Shown here: piece by piece, positions 46,229 to 56,348 of the stretch
Numbering within the stretch: position 1 is the stretch's first letter
Layout: each line of letters opens with the position of its first letter
From: Podocnemis expansa
Taxonomy: Eukaryota; Chordata; Testudines; Podocnemididae
Assembly (NCBI GenBank): GCA_007922195.1
Contig: ML681998.1
Span: 13,091,357 to 13,155,356 of the forward strand
DNA: 64,000 nt
Reading direction: 5' to 3'
Notes under the pieces: generated by a model
Databases searched by the model: none
Seen by the model: only the letters and a program-made list of their open reading frames with translations
What the model was told of the DNA's origin: nothing
Position numbers and translations under genes: made by a program

Positions 46229-47513
46229 CAGTGCCAGATTTCCCATTAGGCACTGTAGGTACAGTGCCTAGGGCCTTGTAGCAGGAAGGCAGGGCCCCCC
46301 TCGGAGATAGGCCAGAGGGTTCTGCCTGTCAGTAAAGGGGCGGAGCCAAAGCCAGCCTGTCAATCAGGCTGGAAGCAGAGGGGTGGGACAGGAGCAGGAA
46401 ACATAAAAAGGGCTGAGCACCAGCTGCCGAAGGGGAAGGACGCACCTTGGCTTGCTCCCGACCCCAGGCCGCCCTGTGGGGAAGCTGGGCTCTGGCCACC
46501 AGACCCGGGCCCACATGTCTGGTGGGGCCCACCCATGGCTGGGAACTGGGAGCTGCCACTTGGGTTTGGGTCCACCCCAGGACTGCAGGGAGAGTTGCCA
46601 CCAGCAAGGCAGGGGGGCACTCCCAAGCTGTTCCCTACGGGGCTTCCTGAAATGCCACTGCCCTCCTGCGACTTGGAGGAGCTGCCCCTCGCTGCTTGGG
46701 GCCCCAAGCCTCCACCCACCTCCTGCGACCTGGAGGAGTTGCCACTTGCAGAGGAGCTTGACAGACTCCATGACCTCCTGCTGCCCAACGAGATGGAAGG
46801 CTTCTGTAAGCTACCCCTGGGGGACTACCCCAAAGACCCACCAGGCGAGGTATGGTGGGAGCATGAGACCAGGGGTAGCCCAGGGGAGTGTGGGTCTCAG
46901 CCCTCGACGGGAAGTCACATCTCGGGGGTAGCTTTTTGCAGTTTGGACCCTGCTGGCCTCTGCACTGAGGCCTCAGGCCCCATAGAGCCCACCTTGGGGT
47001 TGGCGTGTTGCAGCTCAGACCCCGCTGACCCCTGGCCGGAAGCCTCAGGCCCTGTTGGGAACCTTGGCTGGGACACAGTGGATCTGTGTGACTTAACGCC
47101 CTTGTTGATCCCAACCCCTGCCATACGCCACCTCTCGGGGTTGTAACCCCAGGAGGCAGCCTTGTACTTTCCCCTTACCCGAGTGACTGGATCTGAAACT
47201 GTGACCTTTTGCCCTGCCAAAGGGCTAAAGACTTGGTGGTCCCGCCCCACGAGGGGCCGGGGACCTGAATGAGCCGCCCCTCCCCCTCAGGAGGGTGTGC
47301 AGCTTACTTACAGGCCTGCAAAATTTGTAGGGCCTACGAAGGAGGGGAAAAAATTAAAAAAGCAGAAAAAATAAGGAAATGCATGTGGTTTAGCATTAGA
47401 ATAGTTTAAAGTGTACCATGTCAATCGATGTAATTCAATTGGCATTTACCCCTCTTTTTGCACATTTCAGAGTGAAAGTGCCTATGGCCTATGACCACCA
47501 AAATCTGTCCCTG
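46229..47513. mobile_element. hAT-type GC-rich element inside LINE ORF2, 1,285 bp
   Basis: Ends CAGTGCCAGATTTCCC and the complement of CAGGGACAGATTTTGG. Flanking 8-mers are GTTTAATC (46221-46228) and ATTTAATC (47514-47521). LINE ORF2 similarity stops at one edge and resumes at the other. It contains a 203-codon open frame (next entry). Confidence 0.85.
46535..47146 (+). other. 203-codon open frame with internal repeats in a hAT element
   Basis: An uninterrupted plus-strand frame, Leu/Pro/Glu-rich. SCDLEELPLA occurs twice about 19 residues apart, and a unit resembling CSxDPAxxxxEASGP occurs twice near residues 130-170. Acidic Leu-rich text includes EELDRLHDLLLPNE. No known domain is recognised and overlapping frames on the minus strand are also open, so GC-rich composition alone may explain it. 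It could be captured coding DNA or an accessory frame. Confidence 0.25.
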
Positions 47514-48398
47514 ATTTAATCTTGTTCTTGTATCCACAGTGGAACTGAACTAAATAATTCCTCTCCTTCCCTTGTATTTATTCCTCTGATGTATTTATAG
47601 AGAGAAATCATATCTTCCCTCTACCTTCTTTTGATGAGATTAAACAAGCCAAGCTCACCAAGTCTTCTCTCATAAGGCAGGTTGTTCATTCTGTGGATCA
47701 TCCCTGCAGCCTTTCGCTGTACCTGTTCCAATTTTCAATTCATCTTTCTTAAACAAAGGGGACTAGAACTGCACACAATATTCCAGATGAGGTCTCAGCA
47801 GTGCCTTGTGTAGCAATACTAACAGCTCTCTATCTTTACTGGAAGTATATCATCTGATGCATCCTAGGACTGCATTAGTTTTTTCATGACCACATCACAT
47901 TAGTAGCTCATAGTCATCCTATGAGCAACCAGTGCACCCAGGTCCTCTTCCTCCTCTGTCACTTCCAACTGATGCATCCCCAACTTACAGGAAAAATTCT
48001 TATCATCAGTCCCTAAATGCATGACCTTCCATTTTTCACTATTAAATTTCTTTCTATTCCTATTAGTCCAGTTTACAAGGTCATCCAGATCATTCTATAT
48101 GATATCTAGATTGTTCTCTGTATTGGCAACACCTCCCAACTTTGTGTCACCAGCAAACTTTATTACTGCAGTCCCATTTTTTTTGTCCCAAGGTCAGTAG
48201 TAAAAAGGTAGTAAAAGATTGGTCCCAAGACTGATCCCTGAGGAACGCCACTAGTAACCTCCTTGCACCTTTCAGTATGATCTGTTGTAGTCTCCCCTTT
48301 AACCTGTTCCTTATCCACCTTTCTATTTTCATATAAATCCTCATCTTTTCCAATTTACCTAATAATTCCCTATGTCGAATTTGATCAAATGACTTACT

Positions 48399-48518
48399 CC
48401 AGAGGGGTAGCCGTGTTAGTCTGTATAAAGCAAAACCAACAAGAGTCTTGTAGCACCTTAAAGCCTAACAAATTTCTTCAGGCATATGCTTTTATGAGCA
48501 CCAACCCACTTCATCAGA
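48399..48518 (+). repeat. Short interspersed repeat inserted in LINE ORF2
   Basis: Complete copy from CAGAGGGGTAGCCGTGTTAG through GCACCTTAAAGCCTAAC to CCACTTCATCAGA. Flanking 9-mers TGACTTACT (48390-48398) and TGCCTCACT (48519-48527) look like a diverged duplication. The LINE sequence ATGACTTACTGAAATCTGG is restored without it. Confidence 0.85.
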
Positions 48519-49676
48519 TGCCTCACTGAAATCTGGGTAAGTTAGGTACATTACATTCTTTTGTCTAAAAAAAATCTGTTATCTGCTCAGGAAAAGGAGA
48601 TCAGGCTGGTCTGGTATGATGTACCTTTTGTAAAGCCGTGTTGTATTATATTTCATGTTGTATTTTATCCCAGTTACTTTTATCCTTAATGACTTTCTCT
48701 TTCAAAAATTTTTCCAAGACTTTGCATATTACTGAGATCAAATCCCCGGGCCTGTAGTTAACTGGATCATCTTTCTCCCCTTTCTTGAAGACAGGAACTA
48801 CATTAGGAATTCTTCAGTCACATGGTATAACCCCTGAATTTACGGACTCACTAAAATCCTTGCTAACAGGCATGCAATGTCATGTACCAGTTCATTTAAT
48901 ATTCTTGGATGGAGATTATCCACCCCTCTTCCTCCTTTGGATTTAGTCCCATTAAGCAGTTCAAGCTTGCCATCTACCTCAGATGTGGTAATTTCTATCT
49001 TCATGTCCTTATTCCCATTAGCCACCTACCACTAGCCCCAAGCTGCTCATTACTCTCATTACAATCAGAGGCAAAGTATATGTTGAGATATTGGGCCATT
49101 CCTAACTTATCATCCATCCTATCCTAAGTGTTTATTGGTCTTTGTTTTCTTCCTATTTATATAACTATGGAACCACTTACTGTTGATTTTAATTCCCTTT
49201 GCAAGGTCCAGCTCTGCTTGGCTTTTGGCCTTTCCACTTTATCGCTACATGTTTTGAGCTTCAAGGGGTAGCTTTCCTTGCTGATCCCCCCGTCTTCCAC
49301 ACCTTGTAGGCTTTCTGCTTTCTCTTAGTCAGCTCTCTGTGATACAGTACTTACTTCTCCAGTTTGGTTGACAACTCTTGCCTATATTTTTTTTTCTCTT
49401 CCTTGGGATGCTTGCTTCAGAAGTTCCTGCAACTTTGACTTCAAGTGATTCTGAGCCTTCTCTACTGTCAGATCCCAGATTTATTTCAACCAACTTCCCC
49501 AACTAATTCCCTTAATATTTTAAAGTTAGCCTTTTTGAAGTCAAAGACCCTAGTCACAGATTTATTTTGGTTTATCCTTCCATTTAATTTCAACTGACAT
49601 AGCTCATGGTCACTCAAACTAAGGCTATCTCCTACACCCATTTCTTCTATGAGGTACTCACTAATACCAGATCTAA

Positions 49677-50135
49677 GGCTATGTCTACACGGCACTTTTA
49701 TTTTGAAATAACACTCATTATTTCAAAATAAAAGAAATTAGGTCTACACGACGTATTCTTATTTCGAAAGGATAGATCCCGTCCTTTCGAAATAAGAATT
49801 GTCATTTCAAAAAAGTAAAACATGGGCCCCCCCCCTCGAAACGGCCGTTATTTCGGAAGGGATTTTTCAAAATAACGCTGTTTAGACCTGTTCTTTTGAA
49901 ACAACACCATGTAGACCTGTTGTTTCGAACGAACTGTTTGAAACAACAGGTCCAAACGGCTTTATTTCAAAATACCTCTTTCAAAATAACAGCCATTTGG
50001 ATTGCAGGCTTTCCCTTAATTCGAATTAACATTTTGTTAATTCGAATTAATTTATTTCGAAATAAGGATTTTCTTTTGAAATAACTCATTTCGAAATCCT
50101 TATTTCAAAATAACGATGCATGTGTAGACATAGCC
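49677..50135. mobile_element. Palindromic MITE in LINE endonuclease, TAA duplication
   Basis: 459 bp, GGCTATGTCTACACGGC to GTGTAGACATAGCC, flanked by TAA (49674-49676 and 50136-50138). Contains TTATTTCGAAATAA and TTAATTCGAATTAA blocks. It splits the endonuclease between REVDIL and the SDH block. Confidence 0.92.
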
Positions 50136-51831
50136 TAAGATATCAACCTCTCTTCTTGGTTCAGTAACCATTTGGTGCAGGAATTTGTCGGCTACCACAT
50201 CCAGGAAAATCTGGGCCCTATTATTACAAGTAGTACATGTCCTCCAGTCTTTGTCTGGGGAATGAAAGTCTTCCATAATCACACAGTTCCTAGTAGTATT
50301 TACTTCATTAAATGCCTGAATGAGTGCTCTATCCATGTCCAGATCAGATCCCAGTGGTCTGTAGCACAATCCAAGCACTATCAGAGGAGAAAGTAGTAGT
50401 TTGCTTCCCCAATGTGATTTTTATCCAGACGGACTCTGTCTTATCAATTCCATCACTTCTAATTTCATTAGTCTGCCCCATTGTTGATATACAATGCTAC
50501 CCTCCACCTTTGCTTTTGGATCTGTCTTTTCTAAACAGTCCTTAGCCTTCAATTCTTGTATACCAGTTGTGACTACTATTCCACCATGTTTCTGTAATCT
50601 GTATAATATCTAGTTTCAGTTCCTCTACCAGTAGCTCTAGTTTCTCCATTTTGTTACCCAGGCTCTTTGCATTGGTATCAAAACATTTGCTGTTGGGCTT
50701 CACTCACATTCCTTACCCAATTTGGCAGTCATTTGGTTGACAATATTGCCTATTAAACTGTATTTACACTATTCTTTCTGCTAATATCCATTCTGCTCCT
50801 CACTTCTGTGTCCTTTCATAGTTCGTTTTCCTCCCTTTCAATGCTAAAATCAGATGTGGAGATTACCTGGCCATCTTCCATCCTTAACCCAACTCCCTAG
50901 TTTAAAGTTCTGTTAATCAGTTGTACTAACCTCCATCCTTGAAGTCTATTTTCCTCCTTATTTAGGTGAAATCCATCCCAAGAGAACAGTCCTTTGTCCA
51001 TGAATGCCTCCCAGTGACCAATCAGTGGTTAAAGTATAATTTGATGGGCCCCGGAACCCTCCTAATCTTTGGGCCCCCTTCATGCATGTGTGGGCCCCAG
51101 CCCAAGTAGGCATTTGGAACCACTTCTCAGTACCATATACATTGGCTTTGTTGCTCCATAAAAATATGACTATCACTCCATAAAGATACTAGCCTTGATC
51201 CTGGCCTTACACACTGCCCACCCTGACCTTGATCCTGGCCTCACACTCTGCCTTCACCGCCCCACTGGCCCTGGTCCTGGCCTCACACACTGCCCCTTCT
51301 CCCCTTCTTTTTATTTTTTCTTTACCATATCTGTTTTAATGCAATACACTCTTTTCTCATATGGGGCCTCTGAATTGTGCCATTACTTTATAGCCTTAGA
51401 ATGTCTTAATCCAACCCTGCCAATATGGCCTTTTGTTAAGGTTCAGCCACACTTTTTCACCATTCCTTGTAGGCCATGCCAGAGCCCCAGGCATAACTAA
51501 CAACATGAACCGAAGTCTGGCTCCATGGCCTACCCTGGTTCACAGTCTGCTAGTGCCATGCTGCATCAACAGTAAACCTGGCCAAGTGCCTTTGCCCCTG
51601 AACCAAGTTGCTGGTCTTTCTTTTCAGTATCATCAAGGCCTGCTGAATCAGCATACTGCACTCTCTGCTTGTATAACTAACACAGGAGCTCCACAAGCAG
51701 CAGGACTGAATAGCCGTAAGAACTTAGCAGCTTTAACAATGCTGTATCATTAACTCTCTATGGCACCTACCAGGACTCCTGACTGATGTTTGAGAAGTTT
51801 TCCTACAGAAGAAACCCTAGATGGTCTGTGG

Positions 51832-52662
51832 CAGTGGTTCTCAACCAGAGGTCAGGGTTGGCTCAAGGGGCTGTGACGCCCCCAGCTGGCTTTTGCTTTG
51901 CCCTCACCCCACCCGGGCAGAACCCAGCCTTCACTCTGAGCCAGCTCACTCCACCCCCAGGGCAGGGAACAGCCAGCCCACGGGTGGAGCGAGCTACCCC
52001 AAACACCAGGCTCTGCTCTCCCACTCCTTCCCTGGGCTGATTCTTCCTCCTTAGGGGTGGAGAGAGCCAGTGCAGAGGTGGGGCAAGACAGTGGTGCCCA
52101 TCCCATGGGCTGGCCTGCTCCACCCCTGAGCCAGCTGTTCCCCTGCCTGGGAGTGGGGTGTGCTGGTTGGGGGCTGGGCTCTGCTCTTCCACCCCGCCTC
52201 TGGGCCTGCCCTCCCTGCCCCTAGGGAGGAACAGCCAGCCCAGGGGACGGGTGAGAGAGCAGAGCCCAGCCTCTGGGCTGGCCTGCTCTGCCCCTGGCCT
52301 GGTGGTTCCCTCGCCTGGGGGTGGAACGAGCCAGCCCACAGCATGAGTGCTGTGTGTCAAAGCGGAGCCCCTAAGTTCTGGCCCCCTGAGCCAGTGCCTC
52401 ACTGGCTTATCAGTAGAGCCAGCCCTGCCAGAGGTTCAGGTATCCCTGGGGCAACAAAGAGGTCTTCCAGGGGTCACATCGACTCATCTAGATTGTCACC
52501 TAGTTTTACAGCAGGCTAAATCAAAAACACCAGCAGTCAGAACAAACTCAAATTTCATTCAGACAATGACTTGTTTACATTGTTTGTTTTTTGTCAGGTG
52601 TCTTGTAGAGTCGTGACATACCACCAAACGTGTCACAACTCACCAAAGGTTGAGACCCAGTG
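51832..52662. mobile_element. hAT element nested in the 51023-54291 insertion
   Basis: Left CAGTGGTTCTCAACCAGAGG; right AAAGGTTGAGACCCAGTG, its near complement. The GC-rich interior is shared with 13611-14035. The flanks (GTCTGTGG and CTGTAGAA) are only loosely similar. Third level of nesting: this element inside a hAT inside a LINE. Confidence 0.75.
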
Positions 52663-53322
52663 CTGTAGAACACAGGAAATAATTAGCAGATACACCCAAG
52701 CTTAGCTTCTAGTGTAGAAAAACTGTTTTCAGATCCTTGGATGAAGAATCCTAGATAAATGTAACATTATTACTTATTATTATTATTATTTATTAAATTC
52801 CAGGGGATGCGACTCTTCAGATGCAATAAGTCTGAAGGAGCCAAGCTTACAGCTCAGGAATGATTTAAAGGGGCTCCCACATGCAAATATTCAGAGCTAA
52901 GTCTCGAAGCATCCCACTCCCTCCTCTTTAGCTCATCTCCCCTAAATGCCTTGTCCTGTGCCATCCCTCTGGCCCAGCTCTCCTTCCCCTCCTTGAAACC
53001 CAGGACTAAAAGACACCCCTATATCCCAAGGATGCTCATGCAAGCTGTCCCCTACCATGGATGTCAGGGTCACCTACCTGCAGCCCAGGTCTGAGGCTGG
53101 GTCCTTTCCCTCTGTCCGACCCTGGCATAGAGCTGGGACGCCCTGGGACACCTCCCTCCTTCCACCCAGGGGTTTCCTGTGTCCCTCAGAACTCCTGGGT
53201 GCAGTCTCAGTCCTTCTGTAGAGGCAGGGTCAGGGCCCCAGGCAGCCCCAGTGCTGACCAGGTGAGTGCTTGGGCGAGTCTGGCACTGATTGGGCTGGTC
53301 CCACTCCCAGCCTGGTACTCAC
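52663..53322. other. Inside the insertion: TTA microsatellite and probable captured intron
   Basis: A (TTA)n microsatellite at 52770-52797, then GC-rich sequence. 53040-53322 lies directly after the splice donor of the MICAL-like exon on the minus strand and is probably captured intron. Confidence 0.4.
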
Positions 53323-53467
53323 AGCATGTTGGGATGATACCAGTGCAGGATGGCGCAGAAGGCCAGGCTGTTGCGGAAGAAATTGCTGAGGTCATGGATA
53401 TCCACACCAGGGTAGCCTTCACACTAGTGGTGGCACCAGCCTACAGGGTGCCCTGCGGACCCAATAT
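53323..53467 (-). pseudogene. MICALL1: Captured first coding exon of a MICAL-like gene
   Basis: MICAL-like proteins are Rab-binding endosome/cytoskeleton adaptors that begin with a calponin-homology domain. The minus strand here reads W-C, two His, a TAG, then [19 protein letters not shown] and [15 protein letters not shown], ending two bases into a Leu codon at 53323, followed at once by GTGAGTACC, a strong splice donor. The WC...CEGYxGVxI...LAFCAILH pattern and 38 codons plus two bases from the Trp to the exon end fit the first coding exon of MICALL1 as I remember it. Upstream, an ATA in place of ATG plus GPxGxL fits its start with a one-base deletion. GV and DLS favour MICALL1 over MICALL2. 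ATA start, deletion and TAG make it a pseudo-exon. No second exon is present. Confidence 0.75.
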
Positions 53468-54110
53468 CAGGCCAGCAGTTGTGGATCTCAGGATGCCACT
53501 GCTGAGGGTAGCCACATGGGGAGGCAGGCAGGGATCTGCAGCTTGAGCCTGAGTGGCTTCCATGAGCTCCCATCACTGTGCTCGGACCTGGGCAGGGGAC
53601 TACTCCTGCTGGCAGGGATCACAGGGCTCTGGTGGTGCCATGGCTGCTCACTCCCTCCTGCTTTACCCTGCAGGTGCCTCTCTCCCTCCCAGGGGCAACG
53701 CTGGTGACTGGCACATGGGGCACATGCCCTAAGTCCCAGCACCAGTGCCCCGAATGCCCGGGGCAGCCCCTGTCTCTCCTGGCCCCATCCCTGGCCAGAG
53801 ATCCAGGGCCTGGCTGCTGGCAGTGGCACCCACCTGTCCTGGCCCTGACCCCGGCAAGGGATCCAGGACCAGGCTGGCAGCGGCAGGAGCCTGAGGCTGG
53901 ATTGAGCCTGGGTAGAGAATTGGGGCCGTGAGGGGCAGGGCCTGTGGCGGGGGGCCATGCCCATGCCCAGGCTCTTTCCCTGGGACAGCAATGCTCCTGT
54001 TCCCTCCTTGCGCCAGGCTCTGCTCAAACTTGTTCCCACCACTCCTCCACCATGCCCCATGCAGAGCTTATCCTGGGCCGGAGACAGAGGGTCCCAGTCC
54101 AGCACAGGGC
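53468..54110 (-). other. GC-rich segment upstream of the captured exon
   Basis: GC-rich, CCTGG/CAGGG-rich sequence lying 5' of the MICAL-like exon. Its position suggests captured 5' leader or promoter DNA, but no specific site can be shown. Open frames on both strands are composition artefacts. Confidence 0.3.
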
Positions 54111-55272
54111 CATGTGATACTGGCTGTCCTGCATTGCAAGCTAGTGTTTGTCTCTAGTTGGCCCTTCCGGCTGCAGGACAAAACATGTGTTCCACCCTAT
54201 TTTTATATTTTGGGGGGCCCTGGCACTCTGGCCTCTCAAATTTGTGGGCCCTGGGAAAGTGTTCCAGGACATTCCTCCATACTGTAACCCCTGACCATAC
54301 ATCCCAAAGCCCTCCTTATAGTACCACTGCCTGAGCCATCTGTTGATCATCACAATTTTATCACACTTTTGTTGTCCTCCTGTAGGGTCAGGCAGAATTC
54401 AACTGAAGATTACCTGAGCCTCGGTTTCCATAAGCGTCCTCCCCAGTCTGGCATAGGCTTCTTTGATACGTTCCAGGGAGAATCTAGTTATATTATTTGT
54501 TCCCACAAGGACAATCTGTGGATTCCATCCAGCTTCTGTTAGGATCTTCTTCAGCCTCAGGTCCACATCCCATATCTTAGTACTCGGCAGGCGGCACACA
54601 CTTCAGATTGCTCTGGTCACAGGACTGCATGTCCTTCTCCGCAGGGAGTCTCCAGTCAGGTAGACTCGCAGTTTCCTGGAAATGGTGCTATTCTCCACCG
54701 TAAGCCCCATTCTTTCTGGCTGCAAGTCATCTTTTCTACAGTTCTATTTTGCAATCTTCTGCAGCCGCTCCTGTATCCTCCTAGGGCTTTTTATTTGGTG
54801 GGATCTCAATTGGCTCATTGAACTCTTTGCATAGGACTAGCTGCTCTTCTCTTTTTCTTTGCGCTCCCAGTTTCAGTAACCACCTGCTGTGCCCCTTTTT
54901 CATTTTCTAACCCTGCATGCCTGTTTACAAGCTCAATTTCTCCTTCGCTAGCCTGTCTTTTCCTCTGCCAGCTTCTCATAGTCACTTTTCTCACCCAGTA
55001 TTCTCCCCTCAGAGTTGGTCAGTCTTGCTCCCTTCTGCAAATCTGGATTTTTCCATACAGCCTCATTCGTCATCCCTTAGATGGTTGGACCATTTCTAAA
55101 CTCAGCCAGAGTTTCCACATGCCTCTCCAACTCCCAAATTTTCTCTTCCGTCAGCTCGCTGAGGTGGCACTTCATACCTATGAAGCTCTTTTGAGGTAGC
55201 CTCTCTAAGATCATGTATATCCCACAGCTTACACATCCAATCATGTTCACTGCCTCTTCCATTGCTTTAGTG

Positions 55273-56348
55273 TAGGGGTCAGCAACTCCCAACACATGTA
55301 CCAAACTTGGCACACAGGCCAATCCTGAGCAGCACACAGTGCTGCTTAGGCTGCCCCGCTGGCCCTGCCCCCAAGTGTAACCTGGAGGTTGGGGCCACAA
55401 GAGCCATGTGCTCCAGGCTCCCACGGGCTGTACTTCCCTGCTCCCCCTGTCCGTAGTAGAGGCTCCAGTCCTCAAATCTACAACTAGTTTAAGTGGCGTG
55501 GGGGGAGCTTCAGGTTGGGAGTTGTGCAGGGGTGGAGGTGACTCGCAGCACGGCACAGTGCGCCCTCACTCAGGGGCTCAGTAGCTAGCGCAGCGCAGCA
55601 GCCAGTGTGGTGGGTGGCTCAGGGGCTGGTGTGGCAGCTGGCACAGCTCAGCTTGGCTGGGCTGCAGGCACAGTGCAGTGGGTGGCTTGTGTTGATGCAG
55701 CTTGGGGGCTGGCAGGGTGCAGCATGACTTGGGAGCTGACCTGAGGCTCTGCCGGTGCTACCGCCACCCAAGGTTTGGCCCAACCCAGCCTAGCTGAGCT
55801 GTGCTGGCCACTGCATTGGCCCCTGAGCCGCCCACCGTGCTGACTGGAACCTCGGGCAGTGGTGCTGGCCGAGCCTCAGGCCAGCCCCCAAGTCACGCTG
55901 CACTGTGCCAGCCCCCAAGCCGTGCCAGCCCAAACTGCTTGCCATGCTGTGCCTGCAGCCCAGCTGAGCTGAGTCATGCCAGCTGCCGCGCTGGCCCCTG
56001 AGCTGCCCACCACGCTGGCTGTTGTGCTGCGCTGGCCACTGAGCCCCCAAGTCAGGCCGCACCACACTGCAAGTCACCTCCACCCCTGCCCAACTCCTGA
56101 TCCACGGCTCCTCCCACCACTTAAACTTGTTGTGGAGTCAGGGACTGGAGCCTCCATTCTGGATGGGGGGAACAGGGAAGTGCAGCATGCAGGAGCTGGG
56201 AACCTGAGGCCACTTGCCCCCAGGTACCCTAGGTTCCCCCCCAACCCAGAGTCCCTGGCTCAACCCCCATTTAGCCCTGCCCCTGGCACCTGCTGAGGGT
56301 GCGGTGGGTGAAGGTGGCACAGGGGCTGGCCAAGGTTGCCTACCCCTG
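55273..56348. mobile_element. hAT-type GC-rich element in LINE ORF1, 1,076 bp
   Basis: Starts TAGGGGTCAGCAACTCCC, ends AAGGTTGCCTACCCCTG. Flanked by a perfect duplication CTTTAGTG (55265-55272 and 56349-56356). ORF1 joins in frame across it (SAATK then AMEEAV). Same family as 21713-22428 with an expanded interior of GTGCTGGC/CAGCC-rich imperfect repeats. Confidence 0.93.

Larger units (their letters stand above)
46035..50700 (-). pseudogene. CR1-type LINE ORF2 (endonuclease plus reverse transcriptase), interrupted
   Basis: Endonuclease blocks, from high to low coordinates: NAKSLGNK (about 50670), ITETWW (about 50590), YRPLGSDLDMD (about 50350), EDFHSPDKDW in place of the usual GDFN (about 50270), REVDIL (about 50145), then after the MITE gap LSDHELCQLK (about 49605; SDH block). 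Reverse transcriptase: ELLNGTKSKG...NLHPRILNEL (about 48960), NYRPGDLI (about 48755), HGFTKG (about 48640), VTSGVPQGSVLGP (about 48235), FAGDTKLGG (about 48150, Asp-to-Gly at a catalytic site), HLGTDD, EDLGALV, then the LFNLIKRR block (about 47655). After the 46229 insertion it ends with LSTGMFRLEIRHRFLTIRG and WNSL (about 46140-46228). Many stops; inactive. Confidence 0.9.
51023..54291. mobile_element. 3.27-kb hAT-like insertion carrying captured host DNA
   Basis: Left end CAGTGGTTAAAGTAT, right end the complement of GGGGTTACAGTATGG. Flanking TGACCAAT (51015-51022) and TGACCATA (54292-54299) agree at 6 of 8 positions, and the LINE ORF1 reading GFGMYG...HWEAF closes up exactly when it is removed. 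Both sides have GGGCCC-rich subterminal text. Contents: another hAT element (51832-52662), a GC-rich segment (53040-54110) with a MICAL-like exon, and unremarkable sequence. No transposase. Confidence 0.78.

Noticed and set aside
53488..54105. 205-codon minus-strand open frame
   Set aside because: Pro/Gly/Ser/Arg-rich, overlaps open plus-strand frames, and lies in the GC-rich cargo upstream of the captured exon; composition artefact.
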